A stretch of DNA of 64,000 nucleotides from Pandoraea cepalis (GTDB lineage: Bacteria > Pseudomonadota > Gammaproteobacteria > Burkholderiales > Burkholderiaceae), in the NCBI RefSeq assembly GCF_902459665.1, contig NZ_CABPSL010000001.1, forward strand, positions 620,001 to 684,000. The letters are read 5' to 3'. The position numbers and the translations under genes are program-made. Each line of letters opens with the position of its first letter. The stretch's first letter is position 1. A model generated the notes under the pieces. That model had not been told where the DNA came from, made no database searches, and saw only the letters and a program-made list of their open reading frames with translations. Positions 8,976 through 18,602 of the stretch are shown here, piece after piece.

Positions 8976-8984
8976 GACGAGGCC

Positions 8985-9683
8985 TCAGACCACGCGCACG
9001 GTGATCTCGCCGAGCCCTTCCACGGCGGTGACCATCGTCTCTCCCGCCTTGACCGGGCCCACGCCTTCGGGCGTGCCGGTGTAGATCAGATCGCCCGGCT
9101 CGAGACGGAAGAACTGCGACAGGTACGAGACGGTTTCCGCCACCGACCAAATCAGATGCGTGACGTCGCTTTTCTGCTTTTGCACGCCGTCGACCGTCAG
9201 CGAAATCGCGGCCTTCTCGATATGACCGACGCTCGACGCCGGATGAATCGGGCCGATCGGGGCCGAGTCATCGAATGCCTTGCCGATTTCCCACGGACGG
9301 CCCATTTCGCGCATCTTCATCTGCAGATCGCGGCGCGTCATGTCGAGCCCCACGGCGTAGCCCCAGACATGTTCGAGCGCCTGCTCAAGCGGAATGTCCG
9401 AGCCCGCCTTGCCGATCGCGGCGACCAGTTCGGCTTCGTAGTGATAGTTGGTCGTCTGGGTGGGATACTTCAACGTGAGCGTTTCGCCGTAGGCCACCGG
9501 CACCACGGCATCGGCCGGCTTGCAGAAGAAGAACGGCGGTTCGCGATCGGGATCGAAGCCCATTTCGCGGGCATGCGCGGCGTAGTTGCGACCAACGCAG
9601 TACACGCGGCGCACGGCGAACTGGTCGGCGCTGCCGACAACGGGAATGGCGACGGTAGCGGGCGGAGCGAAGACGAAGGACAT
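8985..9683 (-). CDS. Fumarylpyruvate hydrolase (FAH family)
   Basis: This 232-residue fumarylacetoacetate hydrolase-fold enzyme cleaves fumarylpyruvate to fumarate and pyruvate, ending the gentisate pathway. The family landmarks are CVGRNYAAHA near the start, the metal-ligand segment NYHYEAELVAAIG and the YTGTPEGVGPV stretch near residue 205. I chose the ATG at complement 9681-9683 because the protein then starts at the conserved domain edge. The upstream sequence lacks a clear ribosome site, so the start is moderately sure. It lies nine bases ahead of maiA and is certainly cotranscribed with it. Confidence 0.9.
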   Translation of the reverse strand: MSFVFAPPATVAIPVVGSADQFAVRRVYCVGRNYAAHAREMGFDPDREPPFFFCKPADAVVPVAYGETLTLKYPTQTTNYHYEAELVAAIGKAGSDIPLEQALEHVWGYAVGLDMTRRDLQMKMREMGRPWEIGKAFDDSAPIGPIHPASSVGHIEKAAISLTVDGVQKQKSDVTHLIWSVAETVSYLSQFFRLEPGDLIYTGTPEGVGPVKAGETMVTAVEGLGEITVRVV

Positions 9684-9782
9684 AGCGTTTGACTCGACGA
9701 ATAAAGGAAAGGACACAGGCGGCGCGCGCCGCTCACGCGCGTGTTCGGCGCGCGGGGCCGGCAAGTGAGCGTTGGGTTGGCC

Positions 9783-10820
9783 TCAGGTGCGCGACTCGCG
9801 CAGCAGGTTCAGGGCGGCGAGCACGGGGCGATCGGAGTAACTGAACAGCACGGCGTCGTCGAGCGCGGCGAGCTGCACCGGCGCCCAAGAGGGCACGACG
9901 AAATGATCGCGCGGCTCGAACTGGAAGACTTCGTCGCCAATGCGCGCCGTGCCGCGACCCTCGACCACCGAGAAGACCGTTGCATCGGTGCTGCGATAGG
10001 TCTTGCCCTGGAAGCCGGCGGGCAGGTATTGCATGAACGTCGCCATCGTCGGCATCGGCCAGCCGCCGGTCGCCGGATTCACATAGCGCAACTTGATGCC
10101 GTCCCACGGATCGAGTTCGCCGTTGCGGTACAGGGTGTCGAGCGCTTCGCGCGAACGGGCATACGGATAGCTGAAGATCGGCGAGGTCGGATCGCTGACC
10201 TTGTGATGCACCGGCAGCATGTTGTTGCCGTAACGCGCGAAGCTGTCGCCTTCGGGACGCTGCACCGGCTGTTGCGACTCGGGGTAGTTCTCGGCAAAGC
10301 CGGCGTCGAAGTACTGCACGAGCGGAATGTCGAGCCCGTCGAGCCACACGACCGGCTCGCCGTCCGCCGGGTTGCCGTGATCATGCCACGTCCACGACGG
10401 CGTGATGATGAAGTCGCCGGGGTGCATCGTGGTGCGTTCGCCGTTCACGGCCGTCCAGGCACCGCGGCCTTCCACGATGAAGCGCAGGGCCGATTGCGTA
10501 TGGCGATGGCTCGGCGCGATCTCGCCCGGCAGAATGAGTTGCAGCCCGGCGTAAAGCGAACCCGTGATGCTCGACGAGCCCGGCGTTCCCGGGTTCTGCA
10601 AGACCAGCACGCGACGCACGGCCTCTTCGGCGCTGATGACGCGTCCCGCTTCCATCACGAGCGGGCGCACTTCGTTGTATTTCCAGAGGGCGGGCACCAC
10701 GCGCGGGCGCGGCTGCGGGGGCACGAGACTGTGCAGCGATTCCCACAGCGGGGCCATGTGGTTGTGCCCGATGTGTTCGTAATAGGCAGCGCGATCGGCG
10801 CTGGGGGCGCGTTCGGACAT
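9783..10820 (-). CDS. gtdA: Gentisate 1,2-dioxygenase
   Basis: This is a bicupin Fe(II) ring-cleavage enzyme of 345 residues, the normal length. The first cupin carries the iron-binding histidines in [12 protein letters not shown] and the later TWHDHGN. The second cupin covers roughly residues 245-330 and has diverged, as is typical. It opens gentisate between C1 and C2 to give maleylpyruvate. GGAG precedes the start. It is the first gene of the minus-strand operon and diverges from the LysR gene at 11014, with two inverted repeats in the shared promoter region. Confidence 0.93.
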   Translation of the reverse strand: MSERAPSADRAAYYEHIGHNHMAPLWESLHSLVPPQPRPRVVPALWKYNEVRPLVMEAGRVISAEEAVRRVLVLQNPGTPGSSSITGSLYAGLQLILPGEIAPSHRHTQSALRFIVEGRGAWTAVNGERTTMHPGDFIITPSWTWHDHGNPADGEPVVWLDGLDIPLVQYFDAGFAENYPESQQPVQRPEGDSFARYGNNMLPVHHKVSDPTSPIFSYPYARSREALDTLYRNGELDPWDGIKLRYVNPATGGWPMPTMATFMQYLPAGFQGKTYRSTDATVFSVVEGRGTARIGDEVFQFEPRDHFVVPSWAPVQLAALDDAVLFSYSDRPVLAALNLLRESRT

Positions 10821-10919
10821 GCGTGTCTCCGTGTCGATATGGGGCCCGGTCAACTCGTCTGACAAGCTCGGCCGACGAGGGCTTGCGGGTCTATGAGTAG
10901 CGTTATACTCGGCGAGACA

Positions 10920-10970
10920 TATTCTTTGAAATGAATAAATCATCGGATCCATACGAAAAATAGTATGGAT
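10920..10970. promoter_or_regulatory. Two inverted repeats in the gtdA/LysR divergent promoter
   Basis: TATTC (10920-10924) pairs with GAATA (10933-10937) around eight bases. ATCCATAC (10947-10954) pairs with GTATGGAT (10963-10970), also around eight bases. Both lie in an AT-rich patch between the divergent LysR and gentisate genes, where LysR regulators normally bind. A plausible minus-strand promoter nearby is TTTCAA, 18 bases, TATAAC. That the LysR protein binds here is inference. Confidence 0.5.
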
Positions 10971-11013
10971 TGGGTGATTTTGGGGGCGTCCCGAGGGAGC
11001 CCGGAGACTTCGT

Positions 11014-11964
11014 ATGGACTGGACCCATCGACTGCGTCTGCGCAATCTGCAAATGCTGCTGACCCTTGCGGAGACCGGCAACATGAGCCAATCCGCGACA
11101 TTGCTCAACACAACGCAACCCGGTTTGTCGAAGTGGCTCAAGGATTTGGAGGAGGACATTGGCCTGCCGCTGTTCGAGCGTCAGGCGCGGGGATTGCGTC
11201 CGACGGCCTACGGGGAATCCCTGATCCAGCACGCGCGGCGAATCGAGGCGCAGCTCGACACGGCGCGCGACGATCTCGACGCCATGCGCGAGGGCGGCAG
11301 CGGTTTGGTGGCGATCGGCACGTCGGGGGCGTCGTCGGCGGACACGGTGCCGCTCGCGATGTTGTTGCTCCTGCAGCGCATGCCCCGCGTGCAGGCCCGC
11401 GTGATCGAGAACACGATGGACCGGCTGATGAATCAGCTCGCGCACAGCGAGATCGATATCGTCGTTGGGCGCTCGGCCCCCGAACTGCAGGACCGCAACG
11501 TTCGCGCCGAGGCGCTATATCTGGAGCCGCTGCATTTCGTTGCGCGCGCGCGCCATCCAGTCTTTTCGCTCGACAGGGTGGACTGGCCCGACATGCAGCG
11601 TTACCGCTGGGTGGTCTGGCCGCGCGGCACGCCGATTCGCAACGCGCTGGAGGCGGCGCTCGCGGAGGCCGGTTATCCGTTGCCGAACGACACCGTCGAA
11701 TCGAACTCCACGATTCTCAACCTGACGTTGCTCAACAACAGCGACATGATCGGCCTGGCGTCGCACCGCACGGCGAGTCGTCTGCAGGCGCTCGGGGCGT
11801 TGCGTATCGTGCCGTTGCGTCTGGCGGGGTTCGGGGCGATCTCGATGTACTGGCGCGACGACGGCGCGAACCGGGCTGCGGTGGCAGCGGCGCTTGAGTG
11901 TCTGCGCAGCGCGGCGAGACGCTCGACGGGCGACGCGGTCGCGGGCATTGAAGGCGACGGATGA
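11014..11964 (+). CDS. LysR-family regulator of the gentisate operon
   Basis: The 316-residue protein has the N-terminal LysR helix-turn-helix (residues 4-63: [20 protein letters not shown], then [18 protein letters not shown]). A type 2 periplasmic-binding-fold effector domain follows (about 95-300). It resembles the GbpR/PcaQ-like subgroup, in which the DNA-binding helix has QPGLSKWL instead of the usual QPAVSRQI. It is divergent from gtdA, with paired operators between, so it most likely activates the gentisate genes in response to a pathway compound. Confidence 0.9.
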   Translation: MDWTHRLRLRNLQMLLTLAETGNMSQSATLLNTTQPGLSKWLKDLEEDIGLPLFERQARGLRPTAYGESLIQHARRIEAQLDTARDDLDAMREGGSGLVAIGTSGASSADTVPLAMLLLLQRMPRVQARVIENTMDRLMNQLAHSEIDIVVGRSAPELQDRNVRAEALYLEPLHFVARARHPVFSLDRVDWPDMQRYRWVVWPRGTPIRNALEAALAEAGYPLPNDTVESNSTILNLTLLNNSDMIGLASHRTASRLQALGALRIVPLRLAGFGAISMYWRDDGANRAAVAAALECLRSAARRSTGDAVAGIEGDG

Positions 11965-12037
11965 GCTTGCCGAGTCCGTTGCCGAGCTGGCGGCTGCTAC
12001 ACTTGCCGCCTGTCGAAGTCACTCTCCCGAGGCGTCA

Positions 12038-12619
12038 ATGATTGGCCGCATCTCCGGCACGTTGCTGGAAAAGAATCCGCCGCACATCCTGGTCGATTGC
12101 CAGGGCGTAGGCTATGAAATCTCGGTGCCGATGAGCACCTTCTTCAACCTGCCGAATCTCGGCGAGCGCGTGACGCTGCTCACCCAGTTCATCGTGCGCG
12201 AAGACGCCCAACTGCTCTTCGGCTTCGGCTCGCCTGACGAGCGCAACACCTTTCGCGAACTGCTCAAGATCTCCGGCGTGGGCGCACGCACGGCACTTGC
12301 GATTCTCTCGGGCATGAGCGTCGCGGACATCGCCCAGGCCGTCACGCTGCAGGAGTCGGGACGTCTGACGAAGATCCCCGGCATCGGCAAGAAGACCGCC
12401 GAGCGTCTGCTGCTCGAACTCAAGGGCAAGCTCGGCGCGCAACTGGGCACGGTGCCCGGCGCGCTCACACCGCACGACCACAAGAGCGACGTCGTCAATG
12501 CATTGCTCGCGCTGGGCTACTCCGACAAGGAGGCGCTCGCCGCCGTCAAGAGCGTGCCCGACGGCACAAGCGTGTCCGACGGCATCAAGCACGCGCTCAA
12601 GTCGCTCTCCAAGGCCTGA
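12038..12619 (+). CDS. ruvA: Holliday junction branch migration protein RuvA
   Basis: This is a complete 193-residue RuvA. Domain I is the OB fold starting [21 protein letters not shown]. Domain II has the two helix-hairpin-helix DNA-binding turns [16 protein letters not shown] and [19 protein letters not shown]. The C-terminal RuvB-binding domain III has [21 protein letters not shown]. RuvA tetramers bind four-way junctions and load the RuvB motor. In related beta-proteobacteria the gene is normally followed by ruvB and preceded by ruvC. Here it sits between two LysR genes, with neither partner in the 64 kb. Nothing in the sequence suggests decay. Confidence 0.95.
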   Translation: MIGRISGTLLEKNPPHILVDCQGVGYEISVPMSTFFNLPNLGERVTLLTQFIVREDAQLLFGFGSPDERNTFRELLKISGVGARTALAILSGMSVADIAQAVTLQESGRLTKIPGIGKKTAERLLLELKGKLGAQLGTVPGALTPHDHKSDVVNALLALGYSDKEALAAVKSVPDGTSVSDGIKHALKSLSKA

Positions 12620-12672
12620 GCGAAACACGAATCGGCCTCGTCGAGGCCGTGGGGAGGCCGTGAGGAGACGGT

Positions 12673-13581
12673 ATGCAACTGCGATGGCTTGAAGACTTCG
12701 TCGAACTGGCACGCACGCGCAGTTTCACGCGAGCGGCGGAAAACCGTTTCGTCACGCACCCGGCATTCGGGCGACGCATCCGCGCCTTGGAAGAGTGGGT
12801 GGGCACACAGCTTGTCGAACGGAGCAAGCCGCTCGAACTCACGGCTGCCGGCACCGTGTTTCTCGATGCGGCCACCAATGCGCTCGACATTCTTCACGGC
12901 GCTCGCACGCAGTTGCAGGACGCCGCGCCCACACTCGAAAACAATCTGAAGATCGCCACGGGCCGAACCTTGGCCGCGACCTTCTTTCCGGATTGGTACG
13001 ACGAGGCGGTCTCGCGCATCGGCTTCTTCACCGCGACGCTGTCCACGGGAGGGGCCGAGGAGGCCATTCTGCGGCTCGCGGCCGGGGAGGTCGATCTGCT
13101 CATCGTGTATTCCAGCGCGCACACGCGGCTGTTGATCGATCAGGAGCGTTATGACTGGTTGAGTGTCGCGCGTGAAGTGCTGGTGCCGGTGAGTGCGCTC
13201 GACGCCAAGGGGCGCGCCACCTATCGGCTTGCCGCCGGCCCGTCGCCGATTCCCTGGCTGGCGTTCTCCCGCACGCTGACGTTGCGGGCTGTGCTGGCCC
13301 GCCATCTTGCCGAGATGGCAAACCGTCCCACGCTCAAGCCGGTGTATCAGGCCGATTCGTACGAAGCGATTCTGGCAATGGCGCGACGCGGTGCCGGTAT
13401 CGCGTGGTTGCCGCAACGCCTGGTGGCCGACGACATTGCGCGCGGCACGCTCGCGATCGTGGGCGGCAAGGAATGGCAGATCGGCTTCGATATTGCGCTC
13501 TACCGGCGCCGGCACCAACCGCACCCGGTGCTCGACGCGATCTGGCAGAGCGCGCGTCAGACCTCGGGGGACGACGCCTGA
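12673..13581 (+). CDS. LysR-family transcriptional regulator
   Basis: The 302-residue protein has the LysR winged helix-turn-helix at residues 1-60 (LEDFVELARTRSFTRAAENRF, then HPAFGRRIRALEEWVG) and an effector domain (about 92-295). GAGGAG precedes the start. It is convergent with kgtP, 28 bases apart. The divergent side carries no gene, only ruvA upstream on the same strand, so its target is not obvious. KgtP or a distant locus are both possible. Confidence 0.87.
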   Translation: MQLRWLEDFVELARTRSFTRAAENRFVTHPAFGRRIRALEEWVGTQLVERSKPLELTAAGTVFLDAATNALDILHGARTQLQDAAPTLENNLKIATGRTLAATFFPDWYDEAVSRIGFFTATLSTGGAEEAILRLAAGEVDLLIVYSSAHTRLLIDQERYDWLSVAREVLVPVSALDAKGRATYRLAAGPSPIPWLAFSRTLTLRAVLARHLAEMANRPTLKPVYQADSYEAILAMARRGAGIAWLPQRLVADDIARGTLAIVGGKEWQIGFDIALYRRRHQPHPVLDAIWQSARQTSGDDA

Positions 13582-13609
13582 ACCGCGCGCCAACCCCCGA
13601 CGGGCCCGA

Positions 13610-14929
13610 TCAGTGCTCGTGCTGCAGGTACTTTGCCTGACGCGGCAGGCGCAGGCTGACGAGGAACGCCAGGACCATCATGCCGGTCACGTACCAGTAG
13701 AACGTCGGCTCCATGCCGGCCTTCTTGAGGCCGAGCGCCACATATTCCGCCGAACCGCCGAAGATGGCATTGGCCACGGCGTAGGCCAGACCCACGCCGA
13801 GCGCACGCACTTCGATCGGGAACATCTCGGCCTTCACGATGCCGCTGATCGACGTGTAGAAGCTGACGATGGCGAGCGCCAGACAAATCAACAAAAATGC
13901 CGCGGTCGGGCTTTGCACCGTCTTGAGCGTGGTGAGGATCGGTACCGTGGCAATGGCGCCGAGCGCGCTGAAGAGCAGCATGTTGGTGCGACGGCCGATC
14001 TTGTCCGACAGCATGCCGAAGATCGGCTGCATGCACATGTAGACGAACAGGCAGCCCGTCATGATGTAGCTGGCGGTCTTGATCGGCATGCCGGCGGTGT
14101 TCACCAGGTACTTCTGCATGTACGTGGTGAAGGTGTAGAAGATCAGCGAGCCGCCGGCCGTGTAGCCGAGCACCGTGAAAAACGCAGCCTTGTGGTGGCG
14201 GAACAACCCGGCGATCGAACCGGCGTCGCGGCTGTTGCGGCTCGCGCTCGTCGACGTCTCGTGCAGCGTGCGACGCAGCAGCAAGGCAACGACCGCGGTG
14301 ATCGCGCCGACCACGAACGGAATGCGCCAGCCCCAGGCCTTGAGTTCGGCCTCGCTGAGCAATTGCTGGAGAATCACGACCACGAGCACGGCAAGCAGCT
14401 GACCGCCGATGAGCGTCACGTACTGGAACGACGAGAAGAAGCCGCGACGGCCCTTGAGCGCCACTTCACTCATGTACGTCGCCGTGGTGCCGTATTCGCC
14501 ACCCACCGACAGACCTTGCAACAGACGTGCCACCAGCAACAACGCCGGAGCCCAGTTGCCGATGCTGGCGTGCGTCGGGAGCGCGGCGATCATCAGCGAG
14601 CCGAAGCACATCATCATCACCGAGATGACCATTGAGTTCTTGCGGCCGTTGCGATCGGCGATGCGGCCGAAAATCCAGCCGCCGATGGGGCGCATCAGGA
14701 AGCCTGCGGCAAACACGCCCGCGGTGTTGAGCAGCTGTGCGGTGGGATTGGCACTCGGGAAGAACGCCGGCGCGAAGTAGATCGCGCAGAACGCATAGAT
14801 ATAGAAGTCGAACCACTCGACCAGATTCCCGGACGATGCCGCAACAATCGCGAAAATGCGCTTGCGGATTTCTTCCGGCGTGGGCGGCTTGGTGGCCATG
14901 GCGGCGTCGGTAGTAGCTGTGTCTCTCAT
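13610..14929 (-). CDS. kgtP: Alpha-ketoglutarate:H+ symporter KgtP (MHS family MFS)
   Basis: This is a 439-residue inner-membrane carrier with 12 helices. The match to E. coli KgtP is close along the whole length, with shared stretches such as [53 protein letters not shown] and [18 protein letters not shown]. The loop 2-3 signature [14 protein letters not shown] is intact. Family members import 2-oxoglutarate and related dicarboxylates with protons. The start chosen (MRDTATTD) has only a weak ribosome site; an ATG seven codons upstream is an alternative. Confidence 0.9.
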   Translation of the reverse strand: MRDTATTDAAMATKPPTPEEIRKRIFAIVAASSGNLVEWFDFYIYAFCAIYFAPAFFPSANPTAQLLNTAGVFAAGFLMRPIGGWIFGRIADRNGRKNSMVISVMMMCFGSLMIAALPTHASIGNWAPALLLVARLLQGLSVGGEYGTTATYMSEVALKGRRGFFSSFQYVTLIGGQLLAVLVVVILQQLLSEAELKAWGWRIPFVVGAITAVVALLLRRTLHETSTSASRNSRDAGSIAGLFRHHKAAFFTVLGYTAGGSLIFYTFTTYMQKYLVNTAGMPIKTASYIMTGCLFVYMCMQPIFGMLSDKIGRRTNMLLFSALGAIATVPILTTLKTVQSPTAAFLLICLALAIVSFYTSISGIVKAEMFPIEVRALGVGLAYAVANAIFGGSAEYVALGLKKAGMEPTFYWYVTGMMVLAFLVSLRLPRQAKYLQHEH

Positions 14930-15115
14930 TTCTACGGGCGATGGTGACATCGCATTAATAACTACGTTTGCAACATGACGCTGATGCGCGCGCCTCACAG
15001 GGATCACCTGTCCGGAGGCACAACCAGGCATCGCGTCCCGGGGGCGGGCCAACTATAGCGGGTGTGGGCATGCGCAGACAATGCCTGAGTGCTGAATCGA
15101 TTATTGTGAATATCG

Positions 15116-15127
15116 AAACAATTGTTT
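15116..15127. promoter_or_regulatory. Palindrome AAACAATTGTTT upstream of kgtP
   Basis: A perfect 12-base palindrome lies in the 364-base gap between kgtP and the next LysR gene, about 190 bases upstream of kgtP. The surrounding 15095-15140 is unusually AT-rich for this genome, as a promoter region would be. I see no gene in 14930-15293. The binding protein is unknown. Confidence 0.3.
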
Positions 15128-15293
15128 GGATTGTTGCGTTGCAGCATGGTGATCGCGCCCGTCGGACGGCGATTTGCGGGCGTGTTACGAGCGTTTTGAT
15201 GGGCGGGACGACGCGTGGAAAATCGAGAAAATTTTTTTCGGATACCGCGTTCACCGTATTGGCCAGCGCGCCGCGCGACCGAACCCTCACGCC

Positions 15294-16166
15294 TCATTCG
15301 CGCGGGTGACACTGCGCCAGCAGGTCGAGAAACAGCTCCAGCGCGCGCGTCCTGGGCCGCGAGGCCTCAGTGATGGCGCTGATGGCATTCTCATACTCAG
15401 GCCCTGTCGGAACCTGCGCCAGCGCATGGCGCTTGCCAAACAGCGCGGCGTAGTACTGCGGCAACAGTCCGACGTAATGCCCGGAGAGGACCAGCATGGC
15501 GACAGCCTCCAGGCCTGACGCCGTTGGCCCTCGCGTCAGTCCGAGCGAATTGAGCGCTTCATGGACAAACGGCTGGCTCCGGTAGACGAGGGGGAGCGTC
15601 GACGCGTCCTTGATCCGATGCCGCGCAACGTATAGGCGGTGACGCTCGATAAACAGCGGCTGGTAGTGAAACCCGGCTTCGCGACGATACATCCCGCGAA
15701 TGGCGATCTGTACCCGGCGCTCGCGCAACGCGAGGTCGAGCTCGTTGAACGTCATGACCGTGAGTTCGACCTTCACGTCGGGCGCCTGCGCCTTGAGCGC
15801 GGCAAGTGCCTCGGGTATGTGGCAGCCGATGTCGGACACGACGTGCTCGACCATGCCGATGGACAACGTGCCCGAGAGCACACCGCGCACCGCATCGATT
15901 TCGGGTCGTATGCGCTCCAGCGACTTCAGCGCGTCGCGGGCAAGGTCCAGCGCGACCTTGCCCGCGTGCGTGAGAACAAATCCGGACGGTCCACGCTCGC
16001 ACAAACGCGTGCCCAAGGTTTCCTCGACCTCGCGAATGTGCCGGCTGATCGACGCCTTCGACATGTTCAGTTGCTTCTCCGCCGCCGCAAATCCGCTGGC
16101 CTGAGCGACGGCACAGAAGATGCGCAACGAGCGCAGGTCACGCTCACTGAAGTCACGACTTGCCAC
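15294..16166 (-). CDS. LysR-family regulator, divergent from the ABC-ureohydrolase operon
   Basis: The 290-residue protein has the LysR helix-turn-helix (LRSLRIFCAVAQASGFAAAEKQ, then SKASISRHIREVEETLG) followed by an effector domain. I chose the GTG start at complement 16164-16166 because GGGAG precedes it by seven bases. A TTG start 17 codons upstream is possible. It diverges from the ABC transporter operon at 16367, and the 200 bases between carry dyads in a very AT-rich stretch, so it is the likely regulator of that operon. Confidence 0.85.
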   Translation of the reverse strand: MASRDFSERDLRSLRIFCAVAQASGFAAAEKQLNMSKASISRHIREVEETLGTRLCERGPSGFVLTHAGKVALDLARDALKSLERIRPEIDAVRGVLSGTLSIGMVEHVVSDIGCHIPEALAALKAQAPDVKVELTVMTFNELDLALRERRVQIAIRGMYRREAGFHYQPLFIERHRLYVARHRIKDASTLPLVYRSQPFVHEALNSLGLTRGPTASGLEAVAMLVLSGHYVGLLPQYYAALFGKRHALAQVPTGPEYENAISAITEASRPRTRALELFLDLLAQCHPRE

Positions 16167-16230
16167 TGCGCCACTCCCGGAAATAGCGCCAAATCCGCTG
16201 CGGATGGCGCGTGTCAAAAGGTTTCGTTTT

Positions 16231-16267
16231 TTGGAACCATACCAATAAAAAAATCATTTTTCATGAT
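16231..16267. promoter_or_regulatory. AT-rich divergent promoter region with dyads
   Basis: The gap 16167-16366 contains TTGG-N7-CCAA (about 16231-16245) and ATCAT-N5-ATGAT (16253-16257 and 16263-16267). They sit in a poly-A/T-rich stretch between the divergent LysR and ABC genes. This is where a LysR protein and both promoters would be expected. The assignment is by position and symmetry only. Confidence 0.4.
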
Positions 16268-16366
16268 CTTTTTGCCCGCATACATTGGATTTCACTCGCA
16301 CCGGGCCGGACCTGACCGAACCGATGCGCCAGCGCAATCCCCTACCCACACCCCGCGAGGCAAGCG

Positions 16367-17227
16367 ATGAAGACCTGGTCCAGACGATCCTTTGTAAAGG
16401 CGACGCTCGCATCGAGCGCCGCATTGGCCCTGCCGGCCCTGCCGACGATGGCGTATGCCGAAGGCGGCACCCTGGCCGACATCAAGAAGCGCGGCAAGCT
16501 GACGGTCGGCACCGAGGCGGCCTACGAGCCGTTCGAGTTCGTGGAAAACGGTCAGGTGGTCGGATATGGGCACGATGTGCTTGAACTGATGGCGGCAAAA
16601 CTCGGCGTGAAGCTCGAGCAGATGAACCTGCCGTTCCAGGGCTTGCTGCCGGGCCTGATGTCGCACAAGTTCGACTTCGTCGCCACCAGTGTGGGCATTA
16701 CGCCGGAGCGCGCCAAGCGCTTCGCCTTCAGCCAGCCGGTCGGCGTGGTGCGTTCGGTTCTGATGGTGCGCGCCGACGACGTAGCGATCAAGCAGGACAT
16801 GGACATCGCCGGGAAGACCATCGGCACCCAGATGGGATCGTCGTCGCAGCCGGTGGCCGACGAATTCGAGAAGGAACTGAAGGAAAAGACCGGCAAGGGA
16901 TACGCCGGAACGCGCCTGTTCCAGGCCTATCCGGATGTGTCGAACGCGCTCGCGAACAAGACGATCGACGTGGCGCTGATGCCGTCCAATATCGCCGCCG
17001 TCCAGATGCGCAAGCAGCCCAACGTGTTCCGCATTGCCGGGACCATCGGCCAGCCGAAGCTGCTGGCATGGGTCGCCAATCCCAACGATCTGGAGATCCG
17101 CAAGTTCATCAACGATTCGCTCGATGAATTCCGCGCGAACGGCAAGCTCGCCGCCTTGCAGAAAAAGTGGTTCGGGGCGTCGATGGACATGCCGCACGCG
17201 AACTACCTGCCGCAAGGTGCCATTTGA
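16367..17227 (+). CDS. ABC transporter substrate-binding protein, polar amino acid type
   Basis: This 286-residue periplasmic binding protein of SBP family 3 starts with a twin-arginine-like signal (SRRSFVKATLASSAALALPAL, cleaved near AYA-EGG, residue 31). The mature protein begins GTLADIKKRGKLTVGTEAAYEPFEF, the family 3 opening. The ligand pocket segment is VATSVGITPERAKRFAFSQP. It delivers its ligand to the two permeases encoded next. The downstream ureohydrolase suggests a guanidino-type ligand, but this is inference. GAGG precedes the start. The Tat-like signal would imply folding before export. Confidence 0.9.
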   Translation: MKTWSRRSFVKATLASSAALALPALPTMAYAEGGTLADIKKRGKLTVGTEAAYEPFEFVENGQVVGYGHDVLELMAAKLGVKLEQMNLPFQGLLPGLMSHKFDFVATSVGITPERAKRFAFSQPVGVVRSVLMVRADDVAIKQDMDIAGKTIGTQMGSSSQPVADEFEKELKEKTGKGYAGTRLFQAYPDVSNALANKTIDVALMPSNIAAVQMRKQPNVFRIAGTIGQPKLLAWVANPNDLEIRKFINDSLDEFRANGKLAALQKKWFGASMDMPHANYLPQGAI

Positions 17228-17256
17228 CGCCCGCGACCACGGTCGGCGGGCTTGAC

Positions 17257-17919
17257 ATGGGCGGTGTGATTGCACCGTTCCTCGAAGGCGTCGTCTCGGG
17301 AACGGCGATCACGCTGGCCGCGTCGGCCGTCGCCTTCGCCATCGGTCTGGCGCTGGGTGTCGTGCTGCTGCTCGCCCGCATCTCGCCGCTCGCGCCATTG
17401 CGCTCGCTCGTCGTGCTGTGGGTGAGCCTGATTCGCGGCACGCCGGCGCTGATTCACATGCTGATCGCGTACTACATGGTGCCGGCGCTGTTCGATATCT
17501 CGATCTCGCCCATCACCGCCGGAATTGCGGCGCTGGCGTGTAACACGAGCGCCTATATCGTCGAGATTCTGCGCGGCGCGCTCGGCACGATCTCTCGTGG
17601 GCAACGCGCCGCCGCCTACGCCATGGGCATGCGCGTCTCGCAGGTCTGGCGGCACGTACTCCTGCCACAGGTGATCTATCGCGCCATTCCGCCGCTCACC
17701 AGCGAGTTCACGATCCTGCTCAAGGCGTCGTCGCTGATGTCGATCATCGCCGTGCCGGAACTGGCGACAGTCGCCCGCAATGCGACGCTGCAGACCGACC
17801 TGCCATTACAGGTGTTCGCGATCACCGCCGCCGTGTACTTCGTCCTTCTGTTCTGCATTTCGGCCGCCTCGCGTCTGTGCGAGCGCCGCGTTTCCAGGAT
17901 GTTGCCCCATGGCCATTGA
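17257..17919 (+). CDS. ABC transporter permease, HisM/GlnP type
   Basis: This 220-residue inner-membrane permease of the polar amino acid family has about five helices. The conserved cytoplasmic EAA loop is visible around GALGTISRGQRAAAYAMGM, where it contacts the ATPase. I list the ATG at 17257. A TTG at 17224 in the same frame overlaps the stop of the binding-protein gene and has AAGG upstream, so a translationally coupled start 11 codons earlier is possible. The end overlaps the next permease start by 11 bases. Confidence 0.88.
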   Translation: MGGVIAPFLEGVVSGTAITLAASAVAFAIGLALGVVLLLARISPLAPLRSLVVLWVSLIRGTPALIHMLIAYYMVPALFDISISPITAGIAALACNTSAYIVEILRGALGTISRGQRAAAYAMGMRVSQVWRHVLLPQVIYRAIPPLTSEFTILLKASSLMSIIAVPELATVARNATLQTDLPLQVFAITAAVYFVLLFCISAASRLCERRVSRMLPHGH

Positions 17920-18571
17920 TGTCTCCATCGTCAGGGAAGCGATTCCCGTGCTGCTCGAAGGCCTGCGTGTCACGGCCCTGGTCAGCGTCATCGGCATTCC
18001 GCTCGGCGTGGCGATCGGCATCGTCGCCGCCTATGCGGCGCAGTCGCGCACGATCTTGCGACCTATCGCACTGGGCTACGTGGAAGGGGTGCGCAACATC
18101 CCATACCTGATTCTCGTTTATCTGTCGTTTTTCGGCCTGCCCAAGCTCGGCATTGGCGCGTCGGCCATGAGCGTCGCGGTAGGTTGCACGGCGTTCTACA
18201 CCGGCGGCTACTTCTGCGAAATCCTGCGCGCGGCACTGCGCAGCGTCGCCCGCGGACAAACGCATGCGGCGCTCTCGCTCGGCATGACCTATTGGCAGAC
18301 GCAACGGCACATCATCGCGCCGCAGCTCTTTGGCTTCCTGATTCCGCCGACGACGAGCCTCGTGATCATGATGTTCAAGGACTCGGCCATCTTTTCGGTC
18401 ATGAGCCTGCCGGAGATGACCTATCAGAGCAATCTGCTTACGGCCAACACATTCGCCTACGTTGAAGTGCTTGGCACGACAGCGTTGATCTACTGGGTCA
18501 GCAGCGTCTTGCTGGCCAGCGTGGGGCGCCGACTGGAAACCGTTGTCGGGCGACGTACCCGGCACGCCTGA
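17909..18571 (+). CDS. ABC transporter permease, second subunit
   Basis: This 220-residue inner-membrane permease pairs with the one encoded upstream. The EAA loop reads RAALRSVARGQTHAALSLGM, followed by the typical PQLFGFLIPPTTSLVIMMFKDSAIF segment of the polar amino acid family. The 11-base overlap with the preceding gene shows coupled translation. The two together form the heterodimeric channel of the importer. Confidence 0.9.
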   Translation: MAIDVSIVREAIPVLLEGLRVTALVSVIGIPLGVAIGIVAAYAAQSRTILRPIALGYVEGVRNIPYLILVYLSFFGLPKLGIGASAMSVAVGCTAFYTGGYFCEILRAALRSVARGQTHAALSLGMTYWQTQRHIIAPQLFGFLIPPTTSLVIMMFKDSAIFSVMSLPEMTYQSNLLTANTFAYVEVLGTTALIYWVSSVLLASVGRRLETVVGRRTRHA

Positions 18572-18602
18572 CGCCCCGAAACTTCCACCCGAGGACACTT
18601 TC

